From positions 1 through 50,024 of the forward strand of contig DKWV01000017.1 in assembly GCA_002491905.1 (NCBI GenBank): 50,024 nucleotides of DNA, read 5' to 3'. A program made the translations under genes and the position numbers. Numbering within the stretch: position 1 is the first letter of the stretch; every line of letters begins with the position of its first letter. The notes below the pieces were generated by a model, which saw nothing but the letters and a program-made list of their open reading frames with translations, ran no database searches and was not told the DNA's origin. Below, piece after piece: positions 7,280-15,355 of the stretch. This DNA comes from Lachnospiraceae bacterium UBA7143. Its GTDB lineage: Bacteria > Bacillota > Clostridia > Lachnospirales > Lachnospiraceae.

Positions 7280-9943
7280 ATGAATGAAATAATATCCTTT
7301 TGTTCCGGGATTCTGGCATCCGTCCTTGCAAACGTATTGGGCGGGGCGGAGGAAGAAGTCAAAAGCAGCCTGAAAAAGAGAAAACTGGAGAAAAATATAG
7401 TTGGCGATTTGAATGCGAAAATCAAGGAGCAGTTTGAGCAGGAAAGCGTGAAGGAATGGATACTGAGTAAAGGAGACGAGATCAGGCAGGAGGGATATAT
7501 TTTCGGCGAGGAGGATAAACAGGAATTTTTGAAAGATTTCTTCCTTCAGTATCCAAGCCTGAATTATATACATAGCCAAAATGTGGAAAGTGTGATATTA
7601 AATTGCATAGATGAAGTGAACGATTGGGCGGATGGTATTTTAAGTGATGAGAATAAAATCCTGCTCGGAACATTAAAGCGGGAAGGACAGAAAAATACAA
7701 AAGAGGTTCTTGAACAGATATCGGATGGGAAGAAAGAAATCCTTGACAGCATTCGGGAGCTTAAGGATAGACAGGAAGAAACGGGGAGGGAAGAGGATGA
7801 GAAAAAGAGGGCGGAATTTTTCGATCAGATAGAGAACCTGTACCGCATACAAAATTATCTGGTAAGGAATAAAAAAGATTATTTTGTTGCCGAACAAAAG
7901 TCCGGAATTATAAGGGCGAATGCGCTTATTATACCAATGTATTCGGAAACGGAAGAGTTATCCTTAGAGGACATCGGGAAAATATTGGAAATTATAAACA
8001 GGGAAGATAAGTCGGATGTTTATCAGTATATCCACATTGTGACGAACGGCAGTATAGGAAAATCGGATGAAAAATATTTTATGCCATATGAGGGGAAAAT
8101 AAGAGTTTTCCGTGAGAATGAAATCATTAATGAAATCATGGACTTTACGGCATATTTAAATAATAATATCACTCAATACAAAAAAAGTAATCTGTATGGG
8201 CATTATATTGACGTTTTAGATTTAAAAACCAGTGAACCGCTGGAATACAGCGTAAGGGATTTTTTGCAGGAAACGCAGTATAACGCTTTTTTGATATTGG
8301 GTGATTATGGATGTGGGAAAACATCCTTTTTACTGAACTTAGCTTATCAGTTATCCGAAGAGTATTTTGAGGGTGAAAGCGAATATATTCCGATATTTGT
8401 ACCTTTAAGGGACTATGCTAAAGCCATAAACATGGAGAATCTGTTTTTGGATATTTTCGTCAATAAATGCCACATGCCGAATGTAAGTATTGACGCTTTC
8501 AAACTGATGCTAAAGTATATGAAATTTGTTTTACTGTTTGACGGATTTGATGAGGTGGCCAAAAGGGTAAATTATGATGTCAAATTTGAAATTTTCAACC
8601 AAATCTGTCGGTATTGCAGTGAGACCACCAAAATTATAGTTACCTGCAGGCCAAATTATTTTCAGGAAAACAGGGAGTACAGGAAACTGATACAAAGTGC
8701 TCATTTACAGTTTGAGCCAAATGAAGTGAATCATGCACTGTTTGATGAAACATATATTGCCGATCTGACAGCGGGGCAAATCCATGAGTATATCTTATCT
8801 TACAGGGATGTATTGCAAAAAGAGGGGTTAGATACAAATGAAATAGAGTATCTGATTGCCCATACGCATGACCTGACAGACCTGTCACGAAGACCTTTTC
8901 TGCTGAATATCATAGTTCGGACGCTGCCGAAATTAATTTCTGATTCCAACGGACGGGAGAAGAAGGAGATCGAGATAAATGCGGCGTCATTGTATAGGAA
9001 TTATACGGAGCTGTGGCTGGACAGAGAGAATTCAAAAGGGAAAACTTTAATCCGAAAAGAAGATAAACTGCATTTTTGCATGCATATTGCGTACAAGATG
9101 TATCGGGATGATATTCTTTCGATACATTTCTCACAAATGCCAGATGAAATCAGGGAGTATTTTCCGAATTTACATCAGATGGATGAAATTGACTATTTCA
9201 GCCATGATATACAGAGCTGTTCCTTTATGAATACAGACGGAGACGGAAACTTTAAGTTTATACATAAATCGTTTATGGAGTATTTTGTGGCATGTTACAT
9301 GATGGAAAAGCTGCGGGAGTATAAAAATAGAGAAACGGGTTGTATCAGTCAATTTTTGTCGGTAAGAGATATATCAACCGAAGTGGCCCTGTTTTTGAAT
9401 GATATGTTATATGATGATAAGGAAATGTACCAGCACATAAAAACGGTTTTGGAAGGTCTGGTCGGTAATTCGAATGAGAGCGTCAGTAAGAATGCGGTGA
9501 CATTGTTATCGAAGATGAGTCATAATATAGCGGTTGATATTCAGGATGGGGGTTCCTATGCGGACAGTGATCTTAGTTATTCAACGGTTGAAAATACAGA
9601 GATTGCAAGAGTTGATTTTACGGGAACCACATTTTATGGAGCAGTCATAAGGGATGTACAATTTATTGACTGCATTTTTGAGGAGACTATTTTTCAAAAA
9701 GCAGAATTAACAAGGGTGAACTTTTCGTATCAATCGCTGGACGGCGCGGATCTGTCGTACTGCAAAATAAAGGAATGTATCTTTGTAAAAAGTTCCATGA
9801 CAAAAGCGAAGATTTCACAGTCGTTATTGGAGAGAAATAATTTTATGGAATGCGATATGTCGGAAATTGAGGCGAACGGTACTAAGTACAGAAATAATAT
9901 CAATTATGAAAGCGCAATTGGCATTCCATACGAGATGTGTTGA
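7280..9943 (+). CDS. NACHT-type STAND NTPase with C-terminal pentapeptide repeats
   Basis: 887 residues from ATG 7280, which has GGGGGA nine bases upstream; ATG 7271 is too close to that site. The N-terminus begins with a short hydrophobic stretch (IISFCSGILASVLANVL). A charged helical region and an alpha/beta region (about residues 180-295) of unclear fold follow. The NACHT core has Walker A GDYGCGKT (about 341), Walker B LLFDGFDEVA (about 418) and the IIVTCRPNYF sensor region. The end of the protein (about 760-870) shows pentapeptide-repeat-like stretches such as ARVDFTGTTF and LDGADLSYC. Bacterial NACHT proteins are commonly phage-defence sensors that oligomerise on detecting a viral cue. 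The effector part is not identifiable by eye, and defence is inferred from the family and from Wadjet next door. Confidence 0.8.
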   Translation: MNEIISFCSGILASVLANVLGGAEEEVKSSLKKRKLEKNIVGDLNAKIKEQFEQESVKEWILSKGDEIRQEGYIFGEEDKQEFLKDFFLQYPSLNYIHSQNVESVILNCIDEVNDWADGILSDENKILLGTLKREGQKNTKEVLEQISDGKKEILDSIRELKDRQEETGREEDEKKRAEFFDQIENLYRIQNYLVRNKKDYFVAEQKSGIIRANALIIPMYSETEELSLEDIGKILEIINREDKSDVYQYIHIVTNGSIGKSDEKYFMPYEGKIRVFRENEIINEIMDFTAYLNNNITQYKKSNLYGHYIDVLDLKTSEPLEYSVRDFLQETQYNAFLILGDYGCGKTSFLLNLAYQLSEEYFEGESEYIPIFVPLRDYAKAINMENLFLDIFVNKCHMPNVSIDAFKLMLKYMKFVLLFDGFDEVAKRVNYDVKFEIFNQICRYCSETTKIIVTCRPNYFQENREYRKLIQSAHLQFEPNEVNHALFDETYIADLTAGQIHEYILSYRDVLQKEGLDTNEIEYLIAHTHDLTDLSRRPFLLNIIVRTLPKLISDSNGREKKEIEINAASLYRNYTELWLDRENSKGKTLIRKEDKLHFCMHIAYKMYRDDILSIHFSQMPDEIREYFPNLHQMDEIDYFSHDIQSCSFMNTDGDGNFKFIHKSFMEYFVACYMMEKLREYKNRETGCISQFLSVRDISTEVALFLNDMLYDDKEMYQHIKTVLEGLVGNSNESVSKNAVTLLSKMSHNIAVDIQDGGSYADSDLSYSTVENTEIARVDFTGTTFYGAVIRDVQFIDCIFEETIFQKAELTRVNFSYQSLDGADLSYCKIKECIFVKSSMTKAKISQSLLERNNFMECDMSEIEANGTKYRNNINYESAIGIPYEMC

Positions 9944-9970
9944 TTGTATTTGAGCGGGGAGCAGGGCGTT

Positions 9971-11143
9971 ATGGAAGGTAATATGACAGTTACGTCAAAG
10001 AGAATGTTTGAGCAGGCGACGGCGGAAATCATGACTGTCCGCGAAGCGGTTGATTTTCTGGAAAAGGAAGCGAAAATGCGGACGTTGCGGGACAAGCTGG
10101 AAAAATTTGCACAAGGGCGGGATTTGCAGGAAACTTTGACGTGTGGACTTTGGCAGCACCATCCGGATATGGACAGGGAGTTTATAGAGAGGAGGGTAGA
10201 CGACTGGCTGAATAATCCTGTGAATCAAATGCTCAGGAAACGCGATGCCATTGAAATCTGCTTTATTTTAGGACTGTCTGTGGAAGAGGCGGATGCGTTT
10301 ACGGCGCTTGCCTGTGAGGAGGGGCTCCATTGGAGAAATCCTGATGAAATTGTGTATATATTTGCTTTAAAACAGGGGATGGATTATCTTGAAGCAGAGA
10401 AACTGAATGAGGAAATGATGGAGATTCTCCCGGATAAAAAGGGTTCGGAGATTCTTATGGAAGACAACTTTACGCCGATTATCCGAAGCGAGGTCGCCGC
10501 TCTTCGCACGAGAGAGGAATTAATTGATTATCTGACGGAGGCGGCGATAAGGCTGGGCAGGTACCATAATAATGCCTATCGTCTTTTTGTGGATATGATG
10601 GATGTGCTGGAGCATCCAAAGCTTGATGAGACGGAAGAAAATGCCGGACTTTTCGATTCGGAAAAACTAACGGTTCATGATGTTGTAAAAGAATATCTCT
10701 GCGGAAGCAATGTGTTATATGCTAAGGAAAGGATACGCAACGGTAAGAAGGGCGGCGCACTTTCCGAGGAAGAAAAAAGGTTTTTTACCATAATCCAAAA
10801 GAAGGTAAGTGACTGCTGGCCCAACGAGACCGCGCTGGAAAAAATGAAATCCAGGGAAGCGGACGTAACGAGAAAAGTACTTATTTTGCTGTTCCTTGCA
10901 ACGGATCAGGGTCCTGTGACGGAAGATGAGGACGATATGGAATGTGCGTTGTCGAGGGACGAGGTCTTTGAGGATATATATCAGCGGTTGAATGACATGC
11001 TGCTCCAATGCGGTTTTATGACGCTGGATCCAAGGGCTCCTTTTGACTGGCTGATTATATATTGTATCTGCGTAGATGATATGTTTGATGTAGATATCCG
11101 CATGAAGGCAATTTTCAAAGAAATGTTTGGTGAGAGGGACTAA
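9971..11143 (+). CDS. Unrecognised protein, possible partner of the downstream kinase
   Basis: 390 residues from ATG 9971, preceded by GGGGAG at suitable distance; a TTG at 9944 directly after the NACHT stop is possible but less likely. I do not recognise the family with certainty. The N-terminal third (LRKRDAIEICFILGLSVEEAD and HWRNPDEIVYIFAL) has the cadence of a helix-turn-helix-like bundle. The C-terminal part ends in a hydrophobic region around LDPRAPFDWLIIYCICVDD. There is no signal peptide, membrane segment or catalytic motif. The gene is 14 bases from the kinase gene and in the same direction, so a shared transcript and related role are likely. It could be an adaptor or a regulator. 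Confidence 0.6.
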   Translation: MEGNMTVTSKRMFEQATAEIMTVREAVDFLEKEAKMRTLRDKLEKFAQGRDLQETLTCGLWQHHPDMDREFIERRVDDWLNNPVNQMLRKRDAIEICFILGLSVEEADAFTALACEEGLHWRNPDEIVYIFALKQGMDYLEAEKLNEEMMEILPDKKGSEILMEDNFTPIIRSEVAALRTREELIDYLTEAAIRLGRYHNNAYRLFVDMMDVLEHPKLDETEENAGLFDSEKLTVHDVVKEYLCGSNVLYAKERIRNGKKGGALSEEEKRFFTIIQKKVSDCWPNETALEKMKSREADVTRKVLILLFLATDQGPVTEDEDDMECALSRDEVFEDIYQRLNDMLLQCGFMTLDPRAPFDWLIIYCICVDDMFDVDIRMKAIFKEMFGERD

Positions 11144-11157
11144 GTAAGGGGCGAAAG

Positions 11158-14100
11158 ATGGATAACAGGGCTGCTTTGAGGGCGGGAACGCTGCTTCCGT
11201 TTCCGGGAATGGAGTGCAGGGTAGATTCATTTTTGGGAAAAGGTTCGAATGCCATTGTATATATGGGTTCCTATCCTGACGAACAGTTTGAAGACTTAAG
11301 ACACAGGATACTGATCAAAGAGCTGTTTCCGTTTCATCCGAAGGGGCAGATTTTCCGGGATGCCAAAGGAGATGTATGCTGGACGGAAGACGCCGAAGTA
11401 ATGATGGAACTGCAGAGATTCAGTTTTAACCGTGGAAACGAAGTCCATCTGAAGCTGCTGGAAGAGCACCCGGAAAAAATTGACTCCAATATCAATACTT
11501 TTTCGCTGCACAATACCTTATATTCTGTGCTTGGTTTTTCCGGTGGCAGAAGTCTTGATAAAGAATTGGAAAAGCGAAAAGAGTCTGATATTTCTCTGGT
11601 TGTCCATATACGCAGAGTTTTGGGGGCATTGGATGTATTAGAGGCATTCCATAATTCCGGTTTCCTGCATCTGGATATCAGTCCCGACAATATACTTCTG
11701 ATCGGTGAAGGCAGGAAAGAACGCATTTCTCTGATCGATTATAACAGCGTGCATACGGTGCAGGAAATCAGGCAGGGAGAATCTGTATATTACAGTGTGA
11801 AAGAGGGATTTACAGCGCCGGAAATACGTTCGGGCAAAATTGTCTCCATTGGATGCCCGTCGGATTTATATGCGCTCACGGCAGTGTTTTATCGGCTGCT
11901 GGCAGGAAGAAATTTGTCTGTTCTGCAGACGGTCCGTGGGCGCGTTCCCGATGTCTCTGAGGCGCCCTGTCTTGCAACAATGCCGGATACAGTCTGCAGC
12001 ATGGTCCGAAAGATACTGAGACGCGGACTTTCAGCCTTAGCATCGAGGCGGTATCAGTCGACAGGAGAGATGCGGCAGGATCTGGAGGAACTGCAGGACC
12101 GCATCGAAGGAAAAGGAATTACCCATCCGGCTCTCTGGGAGACGGGAAGGAGCAATATTATCCGGGCAGTCAGTTCTAACCCGGCCTTAGGTTATATCAG
12201 GGAGGACGAAAAATTATTTCCTGTTATAGGAGAAAACGGTCAGGGCGAAGCAATCTCTCTGGACGCACTGATAAAAGAGGTGATATCTCCTGAGGGCAGT
12301 TCGCTGTTTCTTTTGGGAGAAGGCGGAGCCGGAAAAACGACTGCGTTGATGCGGGCGGCGTATTTACAGCCGGCAAAATACAGCGGCATGGAACCGGCAT
12401 TCACTTATCTGTCGCTGTATGGATGGTCGGAAAACAATTCGTCCTACCTTAAGGATATGCTGTTAGAAAGTTTGAAGTTTAAACCGGGCACGCAGAGTAT
12501 AGAAATGGCAAGACATGAATTGCTTCAGCTGTTGGCGGATCCCATGCAGACCAGGTTGGGAGAGCGGCCGAAATTAATCATTCTTTTGGATGGATTAAAT
12601 GAGAGTTCTGGAGACATAAAGGGACTTTTACAGGAAATATCGGAATTATCTCAAATGCAGGGAGTCCGGATTATTTTGACAAGCCGGAGCGATGTTGAGG
12701 AGATCAGTTTTCCCAAAATAAGATTAAGGCCGTTAGATAAATCGGAAGTTCAAAAAATTCTGGGAGAAAATGGTGTGCTGATGCCGGAACAGGAAGCGTT
12801 GGTGGAACTGCTCCGCTCGCCTATGATGCTTTCCATTTATATTCAGACAACGTTGAATCAGGGGAAACAGCTCTCGATCCACTCGAAGGAGCAGCTTTTA
12901 GAACGGTATTTTGACGCTATACGCAGAAAGGAAATCAAGGGACTTCCGGAAAATTCCGGGGAGCGCTGGCAGATAGAAGCTGCGCTTTCCTTTGTCCTGC
13001 CGGAACTTGCCAGGCTTATGAATGCGAAGGGGCGCGCATTATCGGATCAGGAAATGCTTCCGGCTATAGAAAAATGCTATCGCCGTATGAATAAGAGACG
13101 GATGACGAAGACATTTCCAAAGTGGATTGGCCATATCGCTGATATCCGTGGCGGAGCGCCGGGGGCAGAAGCCTGGTATGGGCTGATGGTACATAAAATT
13201 CTCTGGAGGAAGCTTGGACTGATTGTCCGGGATGAACAGGGAAAATATCGGACATCCCATCAGATGATTGAGGAGTATCTGATTGGAATTCAAAAAAGCT
13301 TTGACAGGGGGTTTGTCCGGGATGAGAGAATCAAAGCAATTTTGATTGCTGTATTCCTTGTGATATGTTCTGCCGGCGTCTATCAGGCATACCTTCCGTA
13401 TGCGGAACCGGCGCAGTATGATAAGGCTGCCTCGGAAAATGTGCTGGATGCCGCGTTTACGGCATATATAACCTGCGCAGACCAGTACGAGACCTTTTCT
13501 GAATTAACCGCCTGCCTTAATGGAGGGAATGTCGATCAGGCGGAATATGAAAGGGCGGTGTATAACTGCAGGAATGCATTGGAAACAGGCAGTGCGATTG
13601 GGTCATATCAGGCAGCCGGTTATCTGGACGTTCTTTATGAAGACGGGGAAGTCATGCCGTGGTCTAAACAGCCATTGGATGAGGAGGCATACCGGGCGCT
13701 TATTGCCCTGCCGGAAGACCGGGCAAAGGAATATGCGGATTATCTGAATATTCTAATCCGGGCGAGGGAAGACGATGCGGCATGGGAATATTTTGGGGAA
13801 GACTACATTGAAAAGTTGGAAGCGTTTTTAACGGCTGACGCCATGCTGCTTGGAAAGTATTATAATATGGTAATTGAGCCGGAATTGACTGCGATGGAGC
13901 AGAGTGATCTGGAAGAAGAACGGCAGAATTATACACGTTACATGAAAAGCCGTGCCCATGTTGCCAAACAGAATGAAATGACAGTGAAGGCGAAAGAACC
14001 GGAGAAGAATGTAGAGGACTATAAGACGGCACAGAGAAAAGCGCTGAGTGAATTTGGAGAAAACGGACTGATAGATTTATTCAGGATTTCGGAGGAGTAA
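11158..14100 (+). CDS. Ser/Thr protein kinase fused to STAND-type NTPase, membrane-anchored
   Basis: 980 residues. The N-terminal kinase domain (about 18-315) has glycine loop LGKGSNAIVY (26-35), Lys54 in ILIKE, catalytic loop HLDISPDN (171-178), Asp194 in LIDYN (DFG position) and APEIRSG. All key catalytic residues are present, so it should be active. The second domain has Walker A LGEGGAGKTT (386-395), Walker B LIILLDGLNE (473-482) and IILTSRSD (506-512), a STAND/NACHT-like arrangement. One transmembrane helix lies near 725-746, followed by a 230-residue helical domain that is probably extracytoplasmic. The lipoprotein gene starts four bases after the stop, suggesting that the two proteins meet across the membrane. 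A defence or stress-signalling role is inferred from the domains and the neighbours. Confidence 0.8.
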   Translation: MDNRAALRAGTLLPFPGMECRVDSFLGKGSNAIVYMGSYPDEQFEDLRHRILIKELFPFHPKGQIFRDAKGDVCWTEDAEVMMELQRFSFNRGNEVHLKLLEEHPEKIDSNINTFSLHNTLYSVLGFSGGRSLDKELEKRKESDISLVVHIRRVLGALDVLEAFHNSGFLHLDISPDNILLIGEGRKERISLIDYNSVHTVQEIRQGESVYYSVKEGFTAPEIRSGKIVSIGCPSDLYALTAVFYRLLAGRNLSVLQTVRGRVPDVSEAPCLATMPDTVCSMVRKILRRGLSALASRRYQSTGEMRQDLEELQDRIEGKGITHPALWETGRSNIIRAVSSNPALGYIREDEKLFPVIGENGQGEAISLDALIKEVISPEGSSLFLLGEGGAGKTTALMRAAYLQPAKYSGMEPAFTYLSLYGWSENNSSYLKDMLLESLKFKPGTQSIEMARHELLQLLADPMQTRLGERPKLIILLDGLNESSGDIKGLLQEISELSQMQGVRIILTSRSDVEEISFPKIRLRPLDKSEVQKILGENGVLMPEQEALVELLRSPMMLSIYIQTTLNQGKQLSIHSKEQLLERYFDAIRRKEIKGLPENSGERWQIEAALSFVLPELARLMNAKGRALSDQEMLPAIEKCYRRMNKRRMTKTFPKWIGHIADIRGGAPGAEAWYGLMVHKILWRKLGLIVRDEQGKYRTSHQMIEEYLIGIQKSFDRGFVRDERIKAILIAVFLVICSAGVYQAYLPYAEPAQYDKAASENVLDAAFTAYITCADQYETFSELTACLNGGNVDQAEYERAVYNCRNALETGSAIGSYQAAGYLDVLYEDGEVMPWSKQPLDEEAYRALIALPEDRAKEYADYLNILIRAREDDAAWEYFGEDYIEKLEAFLTADAMLLGKYYNMVIEPELTAMEQSDLEEERQNYTRYMKSRAHVAKQNEMTVKAKEPEKNVEDYKTAQRKALSEFGENGLIDLFRISEE

Positions 14101-14104
14101 GGCT

Positions 14105-15301
14105 ATGAGAATAAAGCAAAACAATATCATAAAATATTTTTTGGCTTTGGTATTGACAGTAACTTTATCTTTAACATATGTAGGATGCGGAACGCCGCAA
14201 AACACTTCTGGTTACAGTAAGGAAGCAGAGCATTTATTGGTTGTCTGGTCTGACTATATTGGCGTACTGGATAAGATGTATGCCAGTGAGCTGTGGGCGT
14301 TGGATTATGTGGAGACCTATCTGGAGAGTGGCAGCTGGACGGATCTTACCAAAGCAAGAACTGCATGTATTGCCTCGGCCCGCTATTTGAAAGAACTTTC
14401 CATGACAGAAGAGGATTTATCGGAAGAGGAATATCTGACTTTGGCGAATGCAGGAATTGATACAGGATATCAGAAACAGGCTTTTTCCTCTCTTGCGGAT
14501 ATCCTGGAAAATGCGCATATGTCTATCCGAAACCAACTGCTGGAAAGTCTTGAGTGCGATGTTTTTTATGAGGGTTCCATAGGCATTCTGAAAGAAGAAG
14601 TAAGAACACAGAAGGAGACCATTTCCTGTATGTGCAGATATGATTGTTATGAAACAAACTATCTTTTATTATCGCTGGGGGATGATACGGTTTCAAAAGA
14701 GTTCTGGTCGTCTATGCAGGAGAAATATCCCACTTTATCAACCGAATGTGATGACTGGCTTGATACGGAAGAAGAATTGAAAGCTGCGGCGGATAAAAGT
14801 CTCGATGAATACGAGGATACTATTTTAATGCAGTCTGATTTGATATCGATGCTGAACGCGGATTTATATGAAATGGAACAGATCATAGCGAATAATGATC
14901 TGGATGAACTTAAGAAATCTGCTTATATCATGTCAGATCTGCCGGAACTTCTGCCTCTGCCCATCTGGTACAGCCCGGAATCGACAGGATATCTGAGTGT
15001 GATTCTAGAGGAGAATGGTAGTGTTTCTTATCCGGAATCCGGAGATAATTTGGCGGATGCAAATTACGGAATGTATATACAGGCTGAGGGTGTAAGCGAG
15101 GAAGATATTGATGAATATGTGGAATTGGCGGGAAATTATGCGGAATATACATGGAAAGAGGAAGACAGCGCGGCATGGTATATTATGATGCCGGATTATA
15201 ATGTAAAAATTGAATGGGAGGACAGTACGGCAACGATACTGTTCAATGGGGAGGATATCACTTTTGCGCCAGCCTGGTATATTCAATTACAGTGGAGCTA
15301 A
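14105..15301 (+). CDS. Putative lipoprotein linked to the kinase-NTPase
   Basis: 398 residues. The N-terminus has a basic start, a hydrophobic core (YFLALVLTVTLSLTY) and a cysteine after VG, which looks like a lipoprotein signal with a non-canonical -3 residue (Tyr). The mature protein is strongly acidic and helical in its first 250 residues, with a smaller C-terminal region rich in Tyr and Trp. No known family is recognised. It is separated from the kinase gene by only four bases, so the two are surely cotranscribed. Because the kinase has one transmembrane helix and a probable outside domain, this protein may be its extracellular partner; this is an inference. Confidence 0.7.
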   Translation: MRIKQNNIIKYFLALVLTVTLSLTYVGCGTPQNTSGYSKEAEHLLVVWSDYIGVLDKMYASELWALDYVETYLESGSWTDLTKARTACIASARYLKELSMTEEDLSEEEYLTLANAGIDTGYQKQAFSSLADILENAHMSIRNQLLESLECDVFYEGSIGILKEEVRTQKETISCMCRYDCYETNYLLLSLGDDTVSKEFWSSMQEKYPTLSTECDDWLDTEEELKAAADKSLDEYEDTILMQSDLISMLNADLYEMEQIIANNDLDELKKSAYIMSDLPELLPLPIWYSPESTGYLSVILEENGSVSYPESGDNLADANYGMYIQAEGVSEEDIDEYVELAGNYAEYTWKEEDSAAWYIMMPDYNVKIEWEDSTATILFNGEDITFAPAWYIQLQWS

Positions 15302-15355
15302 AAGAAGAATATCGGTACAAATCATAAAAAGTATTAAGCGAAAAAAGGAAAACAA

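Noticed and set aside
11242..11256. A GGTTCGAAT string resembling a tRNA T-loop
   Set aside because: It lies inside the kinase gene and encodes its glycine loop; no acceptor or anticodon stems surround it. No tRNA was found elsewhere in the window.
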